Shown one piece after another: positions 52,171 through 60,307 of a stretch of 64,000 bases of DNA (the stretch's first letter is position 1; every line of letters begins with the position of its first letter). Below the pieces are notes generated by a model. That model was not told the origin of the DNA and searched no databases. It was given only the letters and a program-made list of their open reading frames with translations. The stretch is from Afipia sp. Root123D2 (GTDB lineage: Bacteria; Pseudomonadota; Alphaproteobacteria; Rhizobiales; Xanthobacteraceae). The translations under genes were made by a program, and so were the position numbers. The DNA lies in contig NZ_LMDP01000001.1 in assembly GCF_001425835.1 (NCBI RefSeq), positions 1,117,476-1,181,475 on the forward strand, written 5' to 3'.

Positions 52171-52386
52171 TCACCAAAGAGTCGGCAGTGTGGCTTTTTC
52201 CTGCACCTCGGCCGGAAGCAACTCGACGCCCGTCCATTGTGCGAGATTTGCCTGGCGCCTCATTCGCCAGACTTGCTCCATCATCAGGTCGCGCCGCGGG
52301 CACGGCGGAAGTACCGCTGCTTCATCTTCGGCCGCGTCGGCAATCTCGTGCAACTCTTCTGGCGATATGGCCACTAGCTTTTGCAT
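52171..52386 (-). CDS. Small helical protein, 71 aa (paralogue of 26705)
   Basis: VAISPEELHEIADAAEDEAAVL then VWRMRRQANLAQWTG. It is related to the element 1 protein at 26705. Function unknown. Confidence 0.6.
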   Translation of the reverse strand: MQKLVAISPEELHEIADAAEDEAAVLPPCPRRDLMMEQVWRMRRQANLAQWTGVELLPAEVQEKATLPTLW

Positions 52387-52525
52387 GGCAACACCTAGTG
52401 CCTGTTTAGTTCAGCCAGTCACCTACCTAAGTGAGTTTCAGAAGATCACAAGTCAGCCACGCTGACGTAGTGCGCGCCTTGTCTGAGGCATGTCGACAAG
52501 GTAGCGTGGAGAGGCAATCTATTTA

Positions 52526-52894
52526 TCACTTTCCCAACGCTTTGGCGCAACCCGACCACTCGAATGGCAGGCGCTCCAGTTCGTTGGAGGTGTCTTGAAC
52601 GACGCCGCCAAGGTTTCGCTTTACCTCATAATAGAACGGCTTGAATCCAACGTATCCGCCATATCCGTTCTTGGCGTTGATGTAGCCACACAGAACATCT
52701 GGCCGCAACTCGCTCGTATGAATAAGGCGGACGCCCTTTATTTGAGCTGAAATTGGATCACGCAGTTTCCAAGTTATCGCGGACTTCGCGCTCTCCATCG
52801 CGACAGGATTAATTCCCGAGCCAGATTCGTCGACGACTGTTTGGGCAAAAGCGGATGTAACAGTGGCCAAGAAGGCCGCGGCAATGATCTTCAT
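52526..52894 (-). CDS. Exported small protein, 122 aa
   Basis: Signal peptide MKIIAAAFLATVTSAFA, then AITWKLRDPISAQIKGVRLI, CGYINAKNGYGGYVGFKPFY. The mature part resembles small periplasmic proteins found in phage and host accessory regions (pattern: LKDPxSAxF…CGxVNxKNxxGGYxGxxxF), for which I know no role. Confidence 0.6.
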   Translation of the reverse strand: MKIIAAAFLATVTSAFAQTVVDESGSGINPVAMESAKSAITWKLRDPISAQIKGVRLIHTSELRPDVLCGYINAKNGYGGYVGFKPFYYEVKRNLGGVVQDTSNELERLPFEWSGCAKALGK

Positions 52895-52959
52895 TAGAGT
52901 ATCCAAAAAATATGGCAGACACTGAACACTAGTTGTATCTATCTCGGCCGACACTCGCG

Positions 52960-53220
52960 CTAACGCTGTGGCTCGTAGTAGCGCCGCATCGCGGCCAAAT
53001 GCCCCTTCATCTCCGCAACGTCTTCAACTACTGCGGCAAACGCAAACAGGATGGCCGCCGGCAGTGATACGCCAATGCATGTCAGAACGGCATAGATCCA
53101 AAAGCCGCCTGATTGGGTGCTAGGATCAGTAGACATGATCGCACCGAACGCAATCAATCCGAAACCAAGCCATGTAACAACAAGGCATGCGCCCGCAACG
53201 AATTTGAGAAACCCAGCCAT
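52960..53220 (-). CDS. Small two-TM membrane protein, 86 aa
   Basis: FVAGACLVVTWLGFGLIAFGAIM and FWIYAVLTCIGVSLPAAILFAFAAVV, then a charged tail (EMKGHLAAMRRYYE). No family known. Confidence 0.5.
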   Translation of the reverse strand: MAGFLKFVAGACLVVTWLGFGLIAFGAIMSTDPSTQSGGFWIYAVLTCIGVSLPAAILFAFAAVVEDVAEMKGHLAAMRRYYEPQR

Positions 53221-53280
53221 GTTGCCCCCCGGCTAATCGGATGTCCGCTTATAATTGCGATAGCTACTGAGTAAAACCTT

Positions 53281-53907
53281 CTAGGTTACATCAGCAGCAA
53301 AAAGGGATGACCAGAACTCAAATGCGCTTCGGCTGTACTCATCAATGTCCTCTTCCGGCCAGTGATTTAGACCCGAGACCATAAGAGTGAACTCTCCACT
53401 TAAGCGAGCGCAGGTTCTGACGATTAGTTCCAGTTCTTGATACCGAACAAACTTTGTTATCTCGACTCCAATATGAGCGAGCGCATTGTTTCGGAACGAT
53501 TGAAGGCGACCGAAAGACTCCCAATCAATAGTTCTGTACTCTGTCAGAAAGCGTTCAAAGAATTTGCGGCACTCGTTGCGAGAAGAGTCCAAGGGCCAAT
53601 GAGGATCACTTTCGGAGTACAGTTGCGATACAACATCAAGCGCGTGCGGTTGTTCGAGAAATCGGTAAACCTTTTGAATGGAAAGGTCTGTGGAGCGATC
53701 GAGAAGTGCGAATGCGCGGACAACAGTCATAAGAGCCATTTGGGCGCGAATTTCGTCGGCATGATGAACAGAGAGAGTTGATTTGTCTGACGCATGGCTT
53801 ATGGCGGTGTTTATTCCAGCGTAAATCCCGTAGGATCTAGCGGCCATTGTTGCCCATTCGCTCAATTTTTTAGCCGCGCCAGTTAGATCGTTCTCTATAT
53901 TGAACAA
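53281..53907 (-). CDS. HEPN/AbiU2-like protein, 208 aa
   Basis: Mostly helical, with an N-terminal bundle and then ESFGRLQSFRNNALAHIGVEI, whose RNNALAH fits the Arg-x5-His motif of HEPN ribonucleases and AbiU2-type abortive-infection proteins. A TTG start at 53907 lies eight bases from an 11-base G tract on the coding strand (53916-53926), so expression may be switched by slippage. A defence role is inferred from the motif and context. Confidence 0.55.
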   Translation of the reverse strand: MFNIENDLTGAAKKLSEWATMAARSYGIYAGINTAISHASDKSTLSVHHADEIRAQMALMTVVRAFALLDRSTDLSIQKVYRFLEQPHALDVVSQLYSESDPHWPLDSSRNECRKFFERFLTEYRTIDWESFGRLQSFRNNALAHIGVEITKFVRYQELELIVRTCARLSGEFTLMVSGLNHWPEEDIDEYSRSAFEFWSSLFAADVT

Positions 53908-53915
53908 CGTTGTGG

Positions 53916-53926
53916 CCCCCCCCCCC
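53916..53926 (-). promoter_or_regulatory. Homopolymer G11 tract at the ribosome-binding position
   Basis: Eleven consecutive G on the minus strand lie eight bases upstream of the TTG start of the HEPN-like gene. Tracts of this length vary in copy number by slippage in many bacteria. It could also be an assembly artefact. Confidence 0.5.
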
Positions 53927-54029
53927 GCAAATAGCCTAGCGCCCTTTAAGCCTCCCGCTCAATGCCGTGGCCGCTGGATGCTTTGGCCTTTTGGGCCCGT
54001 CGCGGCTCAAACGGGAACGGATGTGCGCG

Positions 54030-54506
54030 CTATGAAATTGATGCGCGGCATTCCTTGATCAACGCAGCCATATCGCTCCGTTGATTTCTGATTTTTGCTT
54101 TGCATGCAGAGCAATCCCACGTCCTGTCACGAGCATCCAGAGTATTGTTCAAATGCAAAATGGACTTGAAACCTCGCTGGTAGCAGTTTGCACAAATGGC
54201 ATGCGCCGGTTCGCCGTTTTCCATTCCTTCTTTCGGAATGTAAGCGAAAAATCCCAATCTCAAATCCCTAAGCTCATAGCGCTTCTTTTCTGCTTCCCAT
54301 GTTTTCATGCCAGCCAGATCTGCTTCCAGCTCGCTTATGCGCTTAATGAGCGCCGCTTGGGCTTCCTGTGCCGTAAGAATCTTTTGTTGAAGGTCGATAA
54401 TCGCTTCGTTTCGCCGTGTACGATCATCTAGATCTTTGATGGTCTTTGCTAAATCGAATGCTGTCCTAATCGCACCCAGCCCTGCAACCGTTTCAGCGAC
54501 GACCAT
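54030..54506 (-). CDS. Coiled-coil plus zinc-ribbon protein, 158 aa
   Basis: A coiled coil at about 15-80 (LAKTIKDLDDRTRRNEAIID, LIKRISELEADLAGMKTWEA) is followed by a zinc ribbon CANCYQRG and CSACKAKIR. Such small proteins recur in prophages and islands. Likely nucleic-acid or partner binding; role unknown. Confidence 0.65.
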   Translation of the reverse strand: MVVAETVAGLGAIRTAFDLAKTIKDLDDRTRRNEAIIDLQQKILTAQEAQAALIKRISELEADLAGMKTWEAEKKRYELRDLRLGFFAYIPKEGMENGEPAHAICANCYQRGFKSILHLNNTLDARDRTWDCSACKAKIRNQRSDMAALIKECRASIS

Positions 54507-54644
54507 TTAGTTTACCCTTTCTTGCTCGACGAACCGCTTGCTATTGGCCTTCGCCAAGGACTCGGCATGTTCGATCAACGGTGACGGGATTGCAGCAACA
54601 GTGTCGCCCAGCTTATCGAAGCGGCGTAAGATTGCGGATCACCG

Positions 54645-55070
54645 TTACTCTATAACGGGACAGGGCCAAGCCGCCCTCATTGCCTTACTGAAAAGCTCCG
54701 CCCCATTTAAATGCCTGCTTTCAGGATTGTTTGAAACATACTTGCAGAAGACATCAAGCACTTGGCTCAGCCTCACACTGTCGGGCATGCAAAATTTTCC
54801 CATAGCCAGGGACGCGCGGCTCATATTTCTTTGGAGCTTGTTTCGCGCCTCTGTCGTCGCATTTGTATCAACAGTCGCTTGCCACGCGGCATAAAAAGCG
54901 CTGTGGTCGATTATCGACTTATCGGTAATGCCGGCCATATATCCGAGTGCGAACTCGCGAAAGTCCGGGCTGCACTTCTTATGCAGTTCATTGCCGTCAA
55001 AAAAGCCCGCGAAAGCAGGAGTCGTGAAAACAACAAAAAGCGCTGCGGATAAAGTCGTTTTAAAATTCAT
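54645..55070 (-). CDS. Rap1a/Tai immunity-like secreted protein
   Basis: Signal peptide (MNFKTTLSAALFVVFTTPAFA), then GNELHKKC, FALGYMAGITD, FCMPDSVRLSQVLDVFCKYV and a C-terminal AAWPCP. This is the pattern of the Rap1a/Tai family, whose known members neutralise T6SS amidases in the periplasm. No cognate effector is in the window. Such orphan immunity-like genes are common in rhizobial islands. Confidence 0.72.
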   Translation of the reverse strand: MNFKTTLSAALFVVFTTPAFAGFFDGNELHKKCSPDFREFALGYMAGITDKSIIDHSAFYAAWQATVDTNATTEARNKLQRNMSRASLAMGKFCMPDSVRLSQVLDVFCKYVSNNPESRHLNGAELFSKAMRAAWPCPVIE

Positions 55071-55182
55071 AACCATCTCCCTATGGATGAAAGGCACATC
55101 AAACCAGGCAGGGGATTTTCGCTATCAATTTTCTTGAAAACGGGAAGTCCTGATAAAATCGATCGTTCGATAATATCCGCAA

Positions 55183-55590
55183 TCATTCATTATACAATCG
55201 GAGCACTCCGTTTTGTGCCCACTGCGGCCAGCAACCGTCCTCTTCATACCGGCCGGTGCGTACCTGGCATCCATCATCGAGCAGCTTTTGCCCGACATCT
55301 TTCCAGACAGCATGCGGACCGTATAGGCGAACGGCATCGACTGTCTGAATCTCAACAATCCGGCCGCACCGTGAGCATTCGACGCGCAGAACATGCCGCG
55401 GGATTTCTGAAAGCCGACGCTGTTGGATCGGCAAGCGAGGGCGGGGCGATGGCGGGTCGGCCATCACGGATTGCCACCAAGCCTCCTCGTCGGACGACGA
55501 CAGCGAGACTTCCTGGCGAACGTGTCGCTCAGCCATTTTTTCCAGCTGTTTGGTTGTTGGCATGCGCCATGATGCGGGTCGATCGCTCAT
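55183..55590 (-). CDS. Hypothetical two-cysteine-pair protein, 135 aa
   Basis: PTTKQLEKMAERHVRQE then RHVLRVECSRCGRIVEIQTVDAVRLYG and CQVRTGRYEEDGCWP. This is a well conserved unnamed rhizobial protein type in my experience, with CSRC and two more cysteines. I chose MSDRPASWRM as the start. Possibly DNA- or zinc-binding. Confidence 0.65.
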   Translation of the reverse strand: MSDRPASWRMPTTKQLEKMAERHVRQEVSLSSSDEEAWWQSVMADPPSPRPRLPIQQRRLSEIPRHVLRVECSRCGRIVEIQTVDAVRLYGPHAVWKDVGQKLLDDGCQVRTGRYEEDGCWPQWAQNGVLRLYNE

Positions 55591-56327
55591 GACGTTATTA
55601 GAACAAAAAGAGAACAATGAGTCGAGGGGAACCTGAGGGCGTCTAGATGATGCACCTGTGCATAACCAGTTGTTGAATGCGGGCTAGCCGGCGTTTAAGG
55701 TTCTTTTAACAAAAGAGCGCGACTCGCGCCGTCGACAGGGAGAGGATACGCAGATGGAGCGCCTTAACATGGCGTTAACCATCGCTGAGCGAGGCTTAAG
55801 CGGGCTAGTGCGCCGCGCTTTTGAATCACATCGATATTTGCAACGATCGTTGCATCCAAGTTCCGGCCTCGCCGGAAGCGCGAAGGGCCGCCCGTGGGCG
55901 ACCCCTCAGATTGTGGACTAACGCCGGACCGCTCTGCTCAGCGGTTCGGCAGCCCTCTGCAGTGAGTCCGCACCGACTCCCATCGACCGAGTCGAAAGCG
56001 CGTGTACGCGCAGACCCGGACGGGCATCGTAAGCGGACAAGACGGCCATGCGAACATGGTCTGTCTCCATTCAACGAATGCGGAATAGGCCGCTGCCCCT
56101 TGGGTGCTGGATAGCCCCCAAACCCTTGAAGAAGGGGGTCGCCTACTGATTCGTTGAACGCGGAAATACATTACCAAGGAAGTTTGACTCGTTCCAACCA
56201 ACGAATCGAAATGGCGCGAGTTTTCCCCCTAACTCATCCTGATATGTCGCTATGGCTACAAATCGACCGAGCTACAGCGGCTCATCGCAAGAAGTCGATG
56301 CGCGGGGAAGGGGGCAAACAACGAATT
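55591..56327. other. Non-coding stretch rich in stem-loops
   Basis: No gene I can support in about 740 bases. It holds a perfect 16-base palindrome, TGCAACGATCGTTGCA at 55839-55854; a stem ACCGCT/AGCGGT near 55928; and a long inverted repeat TTCAACGAAT (56070-56079) with ATTCGTTGAA (56149-56158). The density of palindromes suggests an RNA gene, an operator region or a replication or transfer site. Confidence 0.45.
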
Positions 56328-56933
56328 TTAATGGGCGTCTTGGTCGGCAAGTGCACGGGAACGACGGGCCACCAACCACCCCGCTAGAGGCGCGCCAAAG
56401 GCCAGGCACCACATGAATTGTGCAACGAATGGAGCGACGGCGGCCATCACCGTTGCGAACACCAGTGCGAAGACCGGAAAGACCGCGATTGTCAGCAACT
56501 CAGAATTGCGGCGACCTCGCAGCGCCAAAACCCATAGCAGCGCGTTCAAGCAGGCAATGATCGTCAGATGGAAGCCGTAGCTTACAGCTACGACACTATC
56601 GAGCCGATACGCGCCGTAAAGTCCATTCGTCACCGGAAGCATGACAATCGACAGCAGGAAGATCAGATTGAGGAAGACTTCGCCTCGGCTGCCTTCCGGC
56701 GCGAAGGTGAGTCGCCGATGATGGCTGAGCCAAAACACGCCGGCCACGATAAAACTGATCATGAGAGCGATGACCGGTTGAGCGTAGGCGTTGACAAGGT
56801 CCATCCAAGCCGGAGCGCTTACGAACTTGCTGGCCTTCGGCAGATCGTAGGCGAGTAGCGTCATCGCAACACCGAAGATAGTGTTGCTCAAGGCCTCCAA
56901 TCGACGCATTTCAAAACGACCGATCTGGTTCAA
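56328..56933 (-). CDS. TMEM175-like membrane protein (DUF1211)
   Basis: The product has six membrane segments. It begins RRLEALSNTIFGVAMTLLAYDLP, the TMEM175 pore-helix motif, though with Asn where FSD-type members have Asp. In the family this motif lines a potassium channel; the change may affect that. Then FWLSHHRRLTF, also typical. About 200 residues, usual for bacterial members. Confidence 0.8.
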   Translation of the reverse strand: MNQIGRFEMRRLEALSNTIFGVAMTLLAYDLPKASKFVSAPAWMDLVNAYAQPVIALMISFIVAGVFWLSHHRRLTFAPEGSRGEVFLNLIFLLSIVMLPVTNGLYGAYRLDSVVAVSYGFHLTIIACLNALLWVLALRGRRNSELLTIAVFPVFALVFATVMAAVAPFVAQFMWCLAFGAPLAGWLVARRSRALADQDAH

Positions 56934-56952
56934 TATCGCTCCTCATCAAAGG

Positions 56953-57085
56953 TCATTCTGATTTACCCTTGAGGCCCAATTCAACTAACCGCCTGATTGC
57001 TTCGGAACGCGGAGGCTTGTCCGGCTGGCGCGGGGCCCATGCATCGACCGTCTCGCGCTACTCCGGAGATAGGCGAATGGCGATC
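56953..57085 (-). pseudogene. Ribbon-helix-helix remnant
   Basis: A minus-strand frame reads DPVIAIRLSPE, then a TAG, then RETVDAWAPRQPDKPPRSEAIRRLVELGLKG. It is clearly the same kind of protein as the RHH at 57569 (PEAIRRLVEVALKG). No start codon is found and one stop interrupts it. A decayed second antitoxin-like gene directly after the HEPN gene. Confidence 0.6.
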
Positions 57086-57572
57086 ACAGGATCGTAGTCC
57101 GTGGGAGCACGACACCCATTTTCAACAACGCGTCCTCGATGGAAATTTGCAGATCGTGCACCACTGCTTGAAGCACCTTGAGCGCAGTTGATCTCTTCCC
57201 CTTAGGTGGCGGGCAAGAGGGGGCGCGCACATTGATATCATATCGGGCGCGGACATAGTCATTCTCGGCGGCTGCGCTCTTCAAATACTTGGTCACTTTT
57301 GCGCTGGTGCTCAATCCGAGCGCCATGGCTTCATCCGACATGTTGCCTAACTGATGATTGAACCGCCTTAGATACTGCGGCGTGACGCCTTTAGTTCGCA
57401 GAAAGCAGCGGAGGTAGGTCTCCGCTGCGTGAAGATACAGGAGGCGCGCAGGAGGATCGGGTAGGGCATTTTTATGATCATTCGCAACGGTATCGGCTGC
57501 CCGATGGTAACTGCGCGCGAGCAAATAGATGCCAAGGGGCGTTACGTCTTCTCCGTGCAAGACGGCAGTCAA
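57084..57572 (-). CDS. HEPN-domain protein, putative toxin of an RHH pair
   Basis: LGIYLLARSYHRAADTVAN, LLYLHAAETYLRCFLRTKG and LRRFNHQLGNMSDEAM form the helical layout of HEPN nucleotidyltransferase/RNase-associated proteins. I see no clean Arg-x4-6-His motif, so catalytic ability is unsure. Its start overlaps the RHH stop by four bases, a toxin-antitoxin-like order (antitoxin first). Confidence 0.6.
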   Translation of the reverse strand: MTAVLHGEDVTPLGIYLLARSYHRAADTVANDHKNALPDPPARLLYLHAAETYLRCFLRTKGVTPQYLRRFNHQLGNMSDEAMALGLSTSAKVTKYLKSAAAENDYVRARYDINVRAPSCPPPKGKRSTALKVLQAVVHDLQISIEDALLKMGVVLPRTTIL

Positions 57573-57766
57573 CGCTTACTGCCTTTCAGCGCAACTTCGA
57601 CCAGCCTTCTTATTGCTTCCGGCCTGCCGGGGAGGTCTTCCTGTTGGCGGCGCCAGTCGTCGAGGGCCTTAGCCATATCCGGTTGAACGCGCACCATGAC
57701 GGGTTCACCAGTAGTTGTCGGGCGTTGATTGCGTGGTTTCGTGGTATCATGAGTTGATTTAGCCAT
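57569..57766 (-). CDS. Ribbon-helix-helix protein (putative antitoxin/autorepressor)
   Basis: A basic tail, then EPVMVRVQPDMAKALDDWRRQ and RPEAIRRLVEVALKG, the strand-helix-helix of Arc/CopG-type dimers. It is the first gene of a two-gene unit with the HEPN gene, and its start codon lies inside an inverted repeat (57742-57781) that is a natural autoregulation site. Confidence 0.75.
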   Translation of the reverse strand: MAKSTHDTTKPRNQRPTTTGEPVMVRVQPDMAKALDDWRRQQEDLPGRPEAIRRLVEVALKGSKR

Positions 57767-57781
57767 AATCTCATGATACCA
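57742..57781. promoter_or_regulatory. Perfect 12-base inverted repeat, likely RHH operator
   Basis: TGGTATCATGAG (57742-57753) and CTCATGATACCA (57770-57781) are perfect mirror arms 16 bases apart, spanning the RHH start codon. RHH dimers bind such half-sites and repress their own operon. Confidence 0.7.
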
Positions 57782-57851
57782 TGAAAGCAGCCCGGCGGGA
57801 AGGTGATAGCTCCCGCGCCGGGCCTAACCCTAGACGCCCTCAGGAGCGCCC

Positions 57852-58361
57852 ATCGCTAATCCAACCACTACCACGAATCCGCCCATTACCCGCCAAACCG
57901 TTGAGGCGCAGATCGATCTCTTAATCGACCTTCTCGATACCCTCGACACCGATCCCGACCTCGAACCCGATCTTGCCGACGCATCGAGCGATCGGGAAGG
58001 CGACGAGAGCGATTTTGAACCCGGCACGGACGACGAGCCCACCCCCGGTTGGCGCGGCGCGAACTGTTTCCCCGAGAACGACGACCAAGGCAGCAGGTTC
58101 TTCCACCTCAACGCCGACAGTGGACGCGAGCTTGAGGATGATGGGGGCGACCTTGAGCCGGCCGTCGACGATGAGCGAAACCTAGGCTGGGCCAATGAAG
58201 GCCCGCAAACCGGCGGCTGGAGCCAAGAGGGGCTGCGTCCCGATTGCGAAGGCACGTCGCCTGAATGGCCCGCGGTTATGGCTCCGGCGCCCCGACCATC
58301 CGGCCGCAAGATGGCCGTGCCTATGACGATTAGCGCGAAAATCTTGGAGGTGGCACGATGA
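57852..58361 (+). CDS. Acidic phage/island protein with an apparent ATC start
   Basis: An open frame of about 169 codons with protein-like content: RQTVEAQIDLLIDLLDTLDT, an acidic stretch, WRGANCFPENDD and ERNLGWANEGPQTGGWS. It is a type common in rhizobial prophages (acidic, ending with such LGW… WS segments). No ATG, GTG or TTG exists between the upstream stop at 57831 and the conserved part. ATC at 57852 has AGGAG five bases before it. It overlaps the next gene by four bases. Either a non-standard start or an inactivated one. The opposite-strand frame here is a shadow. Confidence 0.6.
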   Translation: MANPTTTTNPPITRQTVEAQIDLLIDLLDTLDTDPDLEPDLADASSDREGDESDFEPGTDDEPTPGWRGANCFPENDDQGSRFFHLNADSGRELEDDGGDLEPAVDDERNLGWANEGPQTGGWSQEGLRPDCEGTSPEWPAVMAPAPRPSGRKMAVPMTISAKILEVAR

Positions 58362-58603
58362 GCGTTCTCGACAAACTCGACGAAGCCAATCGTCGCCTCA
58401 CGATCGGGCTGGACCTTCTGAATGATGTCATTTCCAAATTCGACGATGATAGCAGTGAGGATGATGAAACGCTGCTGAAGGCGCGCGCATGGTTTTTGGT
58501 GCAAGCGCTCAAACGCGAGGCTGCAGAACTGAGTGGCCACGTACAGAAGATCGTTGGCGATGACGCGCAAACGCGGTGCGAGGCGGCCAACCGGCAAGCG
58601 TAA
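58358..58603 (+). CDS. Small helical protein, 81 aa
   Basis: DKLDEANRRLTIGLDLLNDVISKF then ETLLKARAWFLVQALKREAAEL. GGAGG before the ATG and a four-base overlap with the acidic protein. A helical partner of that protein is likely. No family known. Confidence 0.6.
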   Translation: MSVLDKLDEANRRLTIGLDLLNDVISKFDDDSSEDDETLLKARAWFLVQALKREAAELSGHVQKIVGDDAQTRCEAANRQA

Positions 58604-58653
58604 ACCAAGCGTGCTCCGCCGCCTGCGCCTCATCCGCAAAGGCGGGTGGGGCG

Positions 58654-59913
58654 CTACTTCCCGTTCATTGCATCGGCGATCTTTCCGGCGATGATGTCAG
58701 CGGCCCGTCTAACCGGGTCGGCGTCTAGATGGGCGTACCGTTGTGTTGTGGATGGTTGAGTGTGCCCCAATAGCTTCCCGATGATGGGAAGTCCCAAGCC
58801 CGACCCCGCTCCGATGCTCGCGAAACTGTGCCGCAGATCGTGAAGGTGTACATCGTCCAGCCCGGCACGCTTTCGTATAGCGCGCCACGGCCTGTTCAGA
58901 TCGGCGCGGGGCTTTTCATCTTTTTCCCCCGAACTCTCGCTCGCGATCACATAGACACCAAGACGTGGCAGATCGGTAAGGATTGCAGTCGCAGGTGCCG
59001 AAAGCACTACAGTTTTTTGCCCCGATTTTGAATCCGGAAGAAACAATAGGCCGCGCTCTACGTCGTATTCGCTCCAGCGCAAGTGCAGGATTTCTCGTAG
59101 ACGGCACCCCGTGAATAGCAGGAGGCGCAGGGCCGCAGCAGCGTGTTGGTCGATTTTGACGCGGCGGTTCTCGGGGCGAGGGGCGTGTTTTGATTTTCTG
59201 TGGGGATCCGGTTCCCATGGTATCCCGACAGTTTCGGCCTCTTCGATGGCCTCACCAAGCCGCCGGAGCTCCTCAACGGTCAAATACCGCTCGCGGGACT
59301 TTTCGTCGAAAAGTTCGATACCGGCAGCGGGGTTTTTGGTTCCTTCCGGTAGGCTGCCGTGCCCAATCGCAAAGTTGTAAGCAGCCTTTAGGGCCACAAC
59401 GACGCGGTTTGCAGTAACGGGATGCTTTCGGCCGATCGTTCTGTGCAGGCGGGCGACGTCGGGTTTTGCGATGCTCGTGGATTTTCGACCGCCGAGCGCA
59501 GGTCGGATGTGTTTGTCGAAGTAAATGCCGAGCAGATTCGCGCTGGCTTCCTTTAGGTGTGGCTTGGCGTGCTGCGAAATGTAGCTGTCGAGGACGTCGT
59601 TGACAGTTTCGGCCTCTCGCGCGGCCTTTCGGTCTGCTGCCGGGTCGCCCCCCAATTTAACGCTTGCCAGCAGCTTTTCGGCGGCCTCCCGCGCCTTCTC
59701 CGGCGATAGGGTGGCCAGCGTGCCAATCACCATGCGGCGCTTAGCGACGCCTCTGCCGCCCGCTCCGGGGCGATATTCGATAAACCAGGAGGCGGCACCG
59801 GTTGGACGAAGCCGAAGGCCGAAGCCCGTAAGCGCCTCGTCGTAGTAGGTGGTTGCCCCATGGTTCGGCTTTAGGGCGATGACGCTGCGTCGATTGATTT
59901 TGATGACCGGCAT
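58654..59913 (-). CDS. Tyrosine integrase of element 2
   Basis: An N-terminal DUF4102-type arm domain (YDEALTGFGLRLRPTGAASWFIEYR) and a catalytic domain with Arg in TGCRLREILHLRW, HDLRHSFASIG and LGHTQPSTTQRYAHL including the Tyr. The start is MPVIKINRRS. It is 170 bases inside the third tRNA repeat, oriented as the element 1 integrase but clearly different in sequence. It probably acts on the same tRNA-Pro target. Confidence 0.93.
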   Translation of the reverse strand: MPVIKINRRSVIALKPNHGATTYYDEALTGFGLRLRPTGAASWFIEYRPGAGGRGVAKRRMVIGTLATLSPEKAREAAEKLLASVKLGGDPAADRKAAREAETVNDVLDSYISQHAKPHLKEASANLLGIYFDKHIRPALGGRKSTSIAKPDVARLHRTIGRKHPVTANRVVVALKAAYNFAIGHGSLPEGTKNPAAGIELFDEKSRERYLTVEELRRLGEAIEEAETVGIPWEPDPHRKSKHAPRPENRRVKIDQHAAAALRLLLFTGCRLREILHLRWSEYDVERGLLFLPDSKSGQKTVVLSAPATAILTDLPRLGVYVIASESSGEKDEKPRADLNRPWRAIRKRAGLDDVHLHDLRHSFASIGAGSGLGLPIIGKLLGHTQPSTTQRYAHLDADPVRRAADIIAGKIADAMNGK

Positions 59914-60079
59914 ACATTCTCTATAGTGAGGAATCGCCACCGAGTCGCCACCGATAATGCTATTAAGCGGAAACGAGCGGCGATCGTAGAAATCCAGAAA
60001 AATCCCGATTTATAAGCATACTGCGCGCTCAGCGTAACCCGACGAAACTGGCCGGAAGCCATCGGAAAACGCGCATATC

Positions 60080-60128
60080 AGTCTGGGGGACTAGGGGTCG
60101 GAGGTTCGAATCCTCTGCTCCGACCATT
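60080..60128 (+). repeat. Right attachment site of element 2
   Basis: Matches the tRNA-Pro 3' half from the anticodon stem (AGTCTGGGGG…) to CCATT, except for one missing base in the acceptor strand (after 60116). It marks the end of the inserted DNA; core genes follow. 60129-60307 holds no gene. Confidence 0.9.
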
Positions 60129-60307
60129 TATCCCAACTAAAACAAACAGTTGTGTGGAAATTGAAGGCGGGGGCGGGCTTTGGCGTTCGTGGTTGCCATC
60201 GGCCAGCCATTTTACCCCTTAGTTTATCCGCAGGGCACCGCCATCATCCGCCACATTGATGCGCTTAGGGTGGGCAAAACACCGATCCATCAGCGCAGAG
60301 ACATTCC

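Larger units (their letters stand above)
41850..60128. mobile_element. Integrative element 2, satellite-like, in tandem
   Basis: About 18.2 kb between the second and third tRNA repeats. It has its own integrase, an AlpA-like gene, a primase-helicase, an HK97 capsid gene, a small terminase gene and one tail-like gene, but no other phage structural genes. This gene set resembles phage-inducible or P4-like satellites more than a decayed full phage. The rest is accessory genes, some paralogous to element 1. Confidence 0.85.

Noticed and set aside
57830-58639. Long minus-strand open frame of 269 codons
   Set aside because: It lies opposite two overlapping plus-strand frames with better protein content and a ribosome site; its composition is Arg/Ser-rich as in antisense shadows of GC-rich genes.
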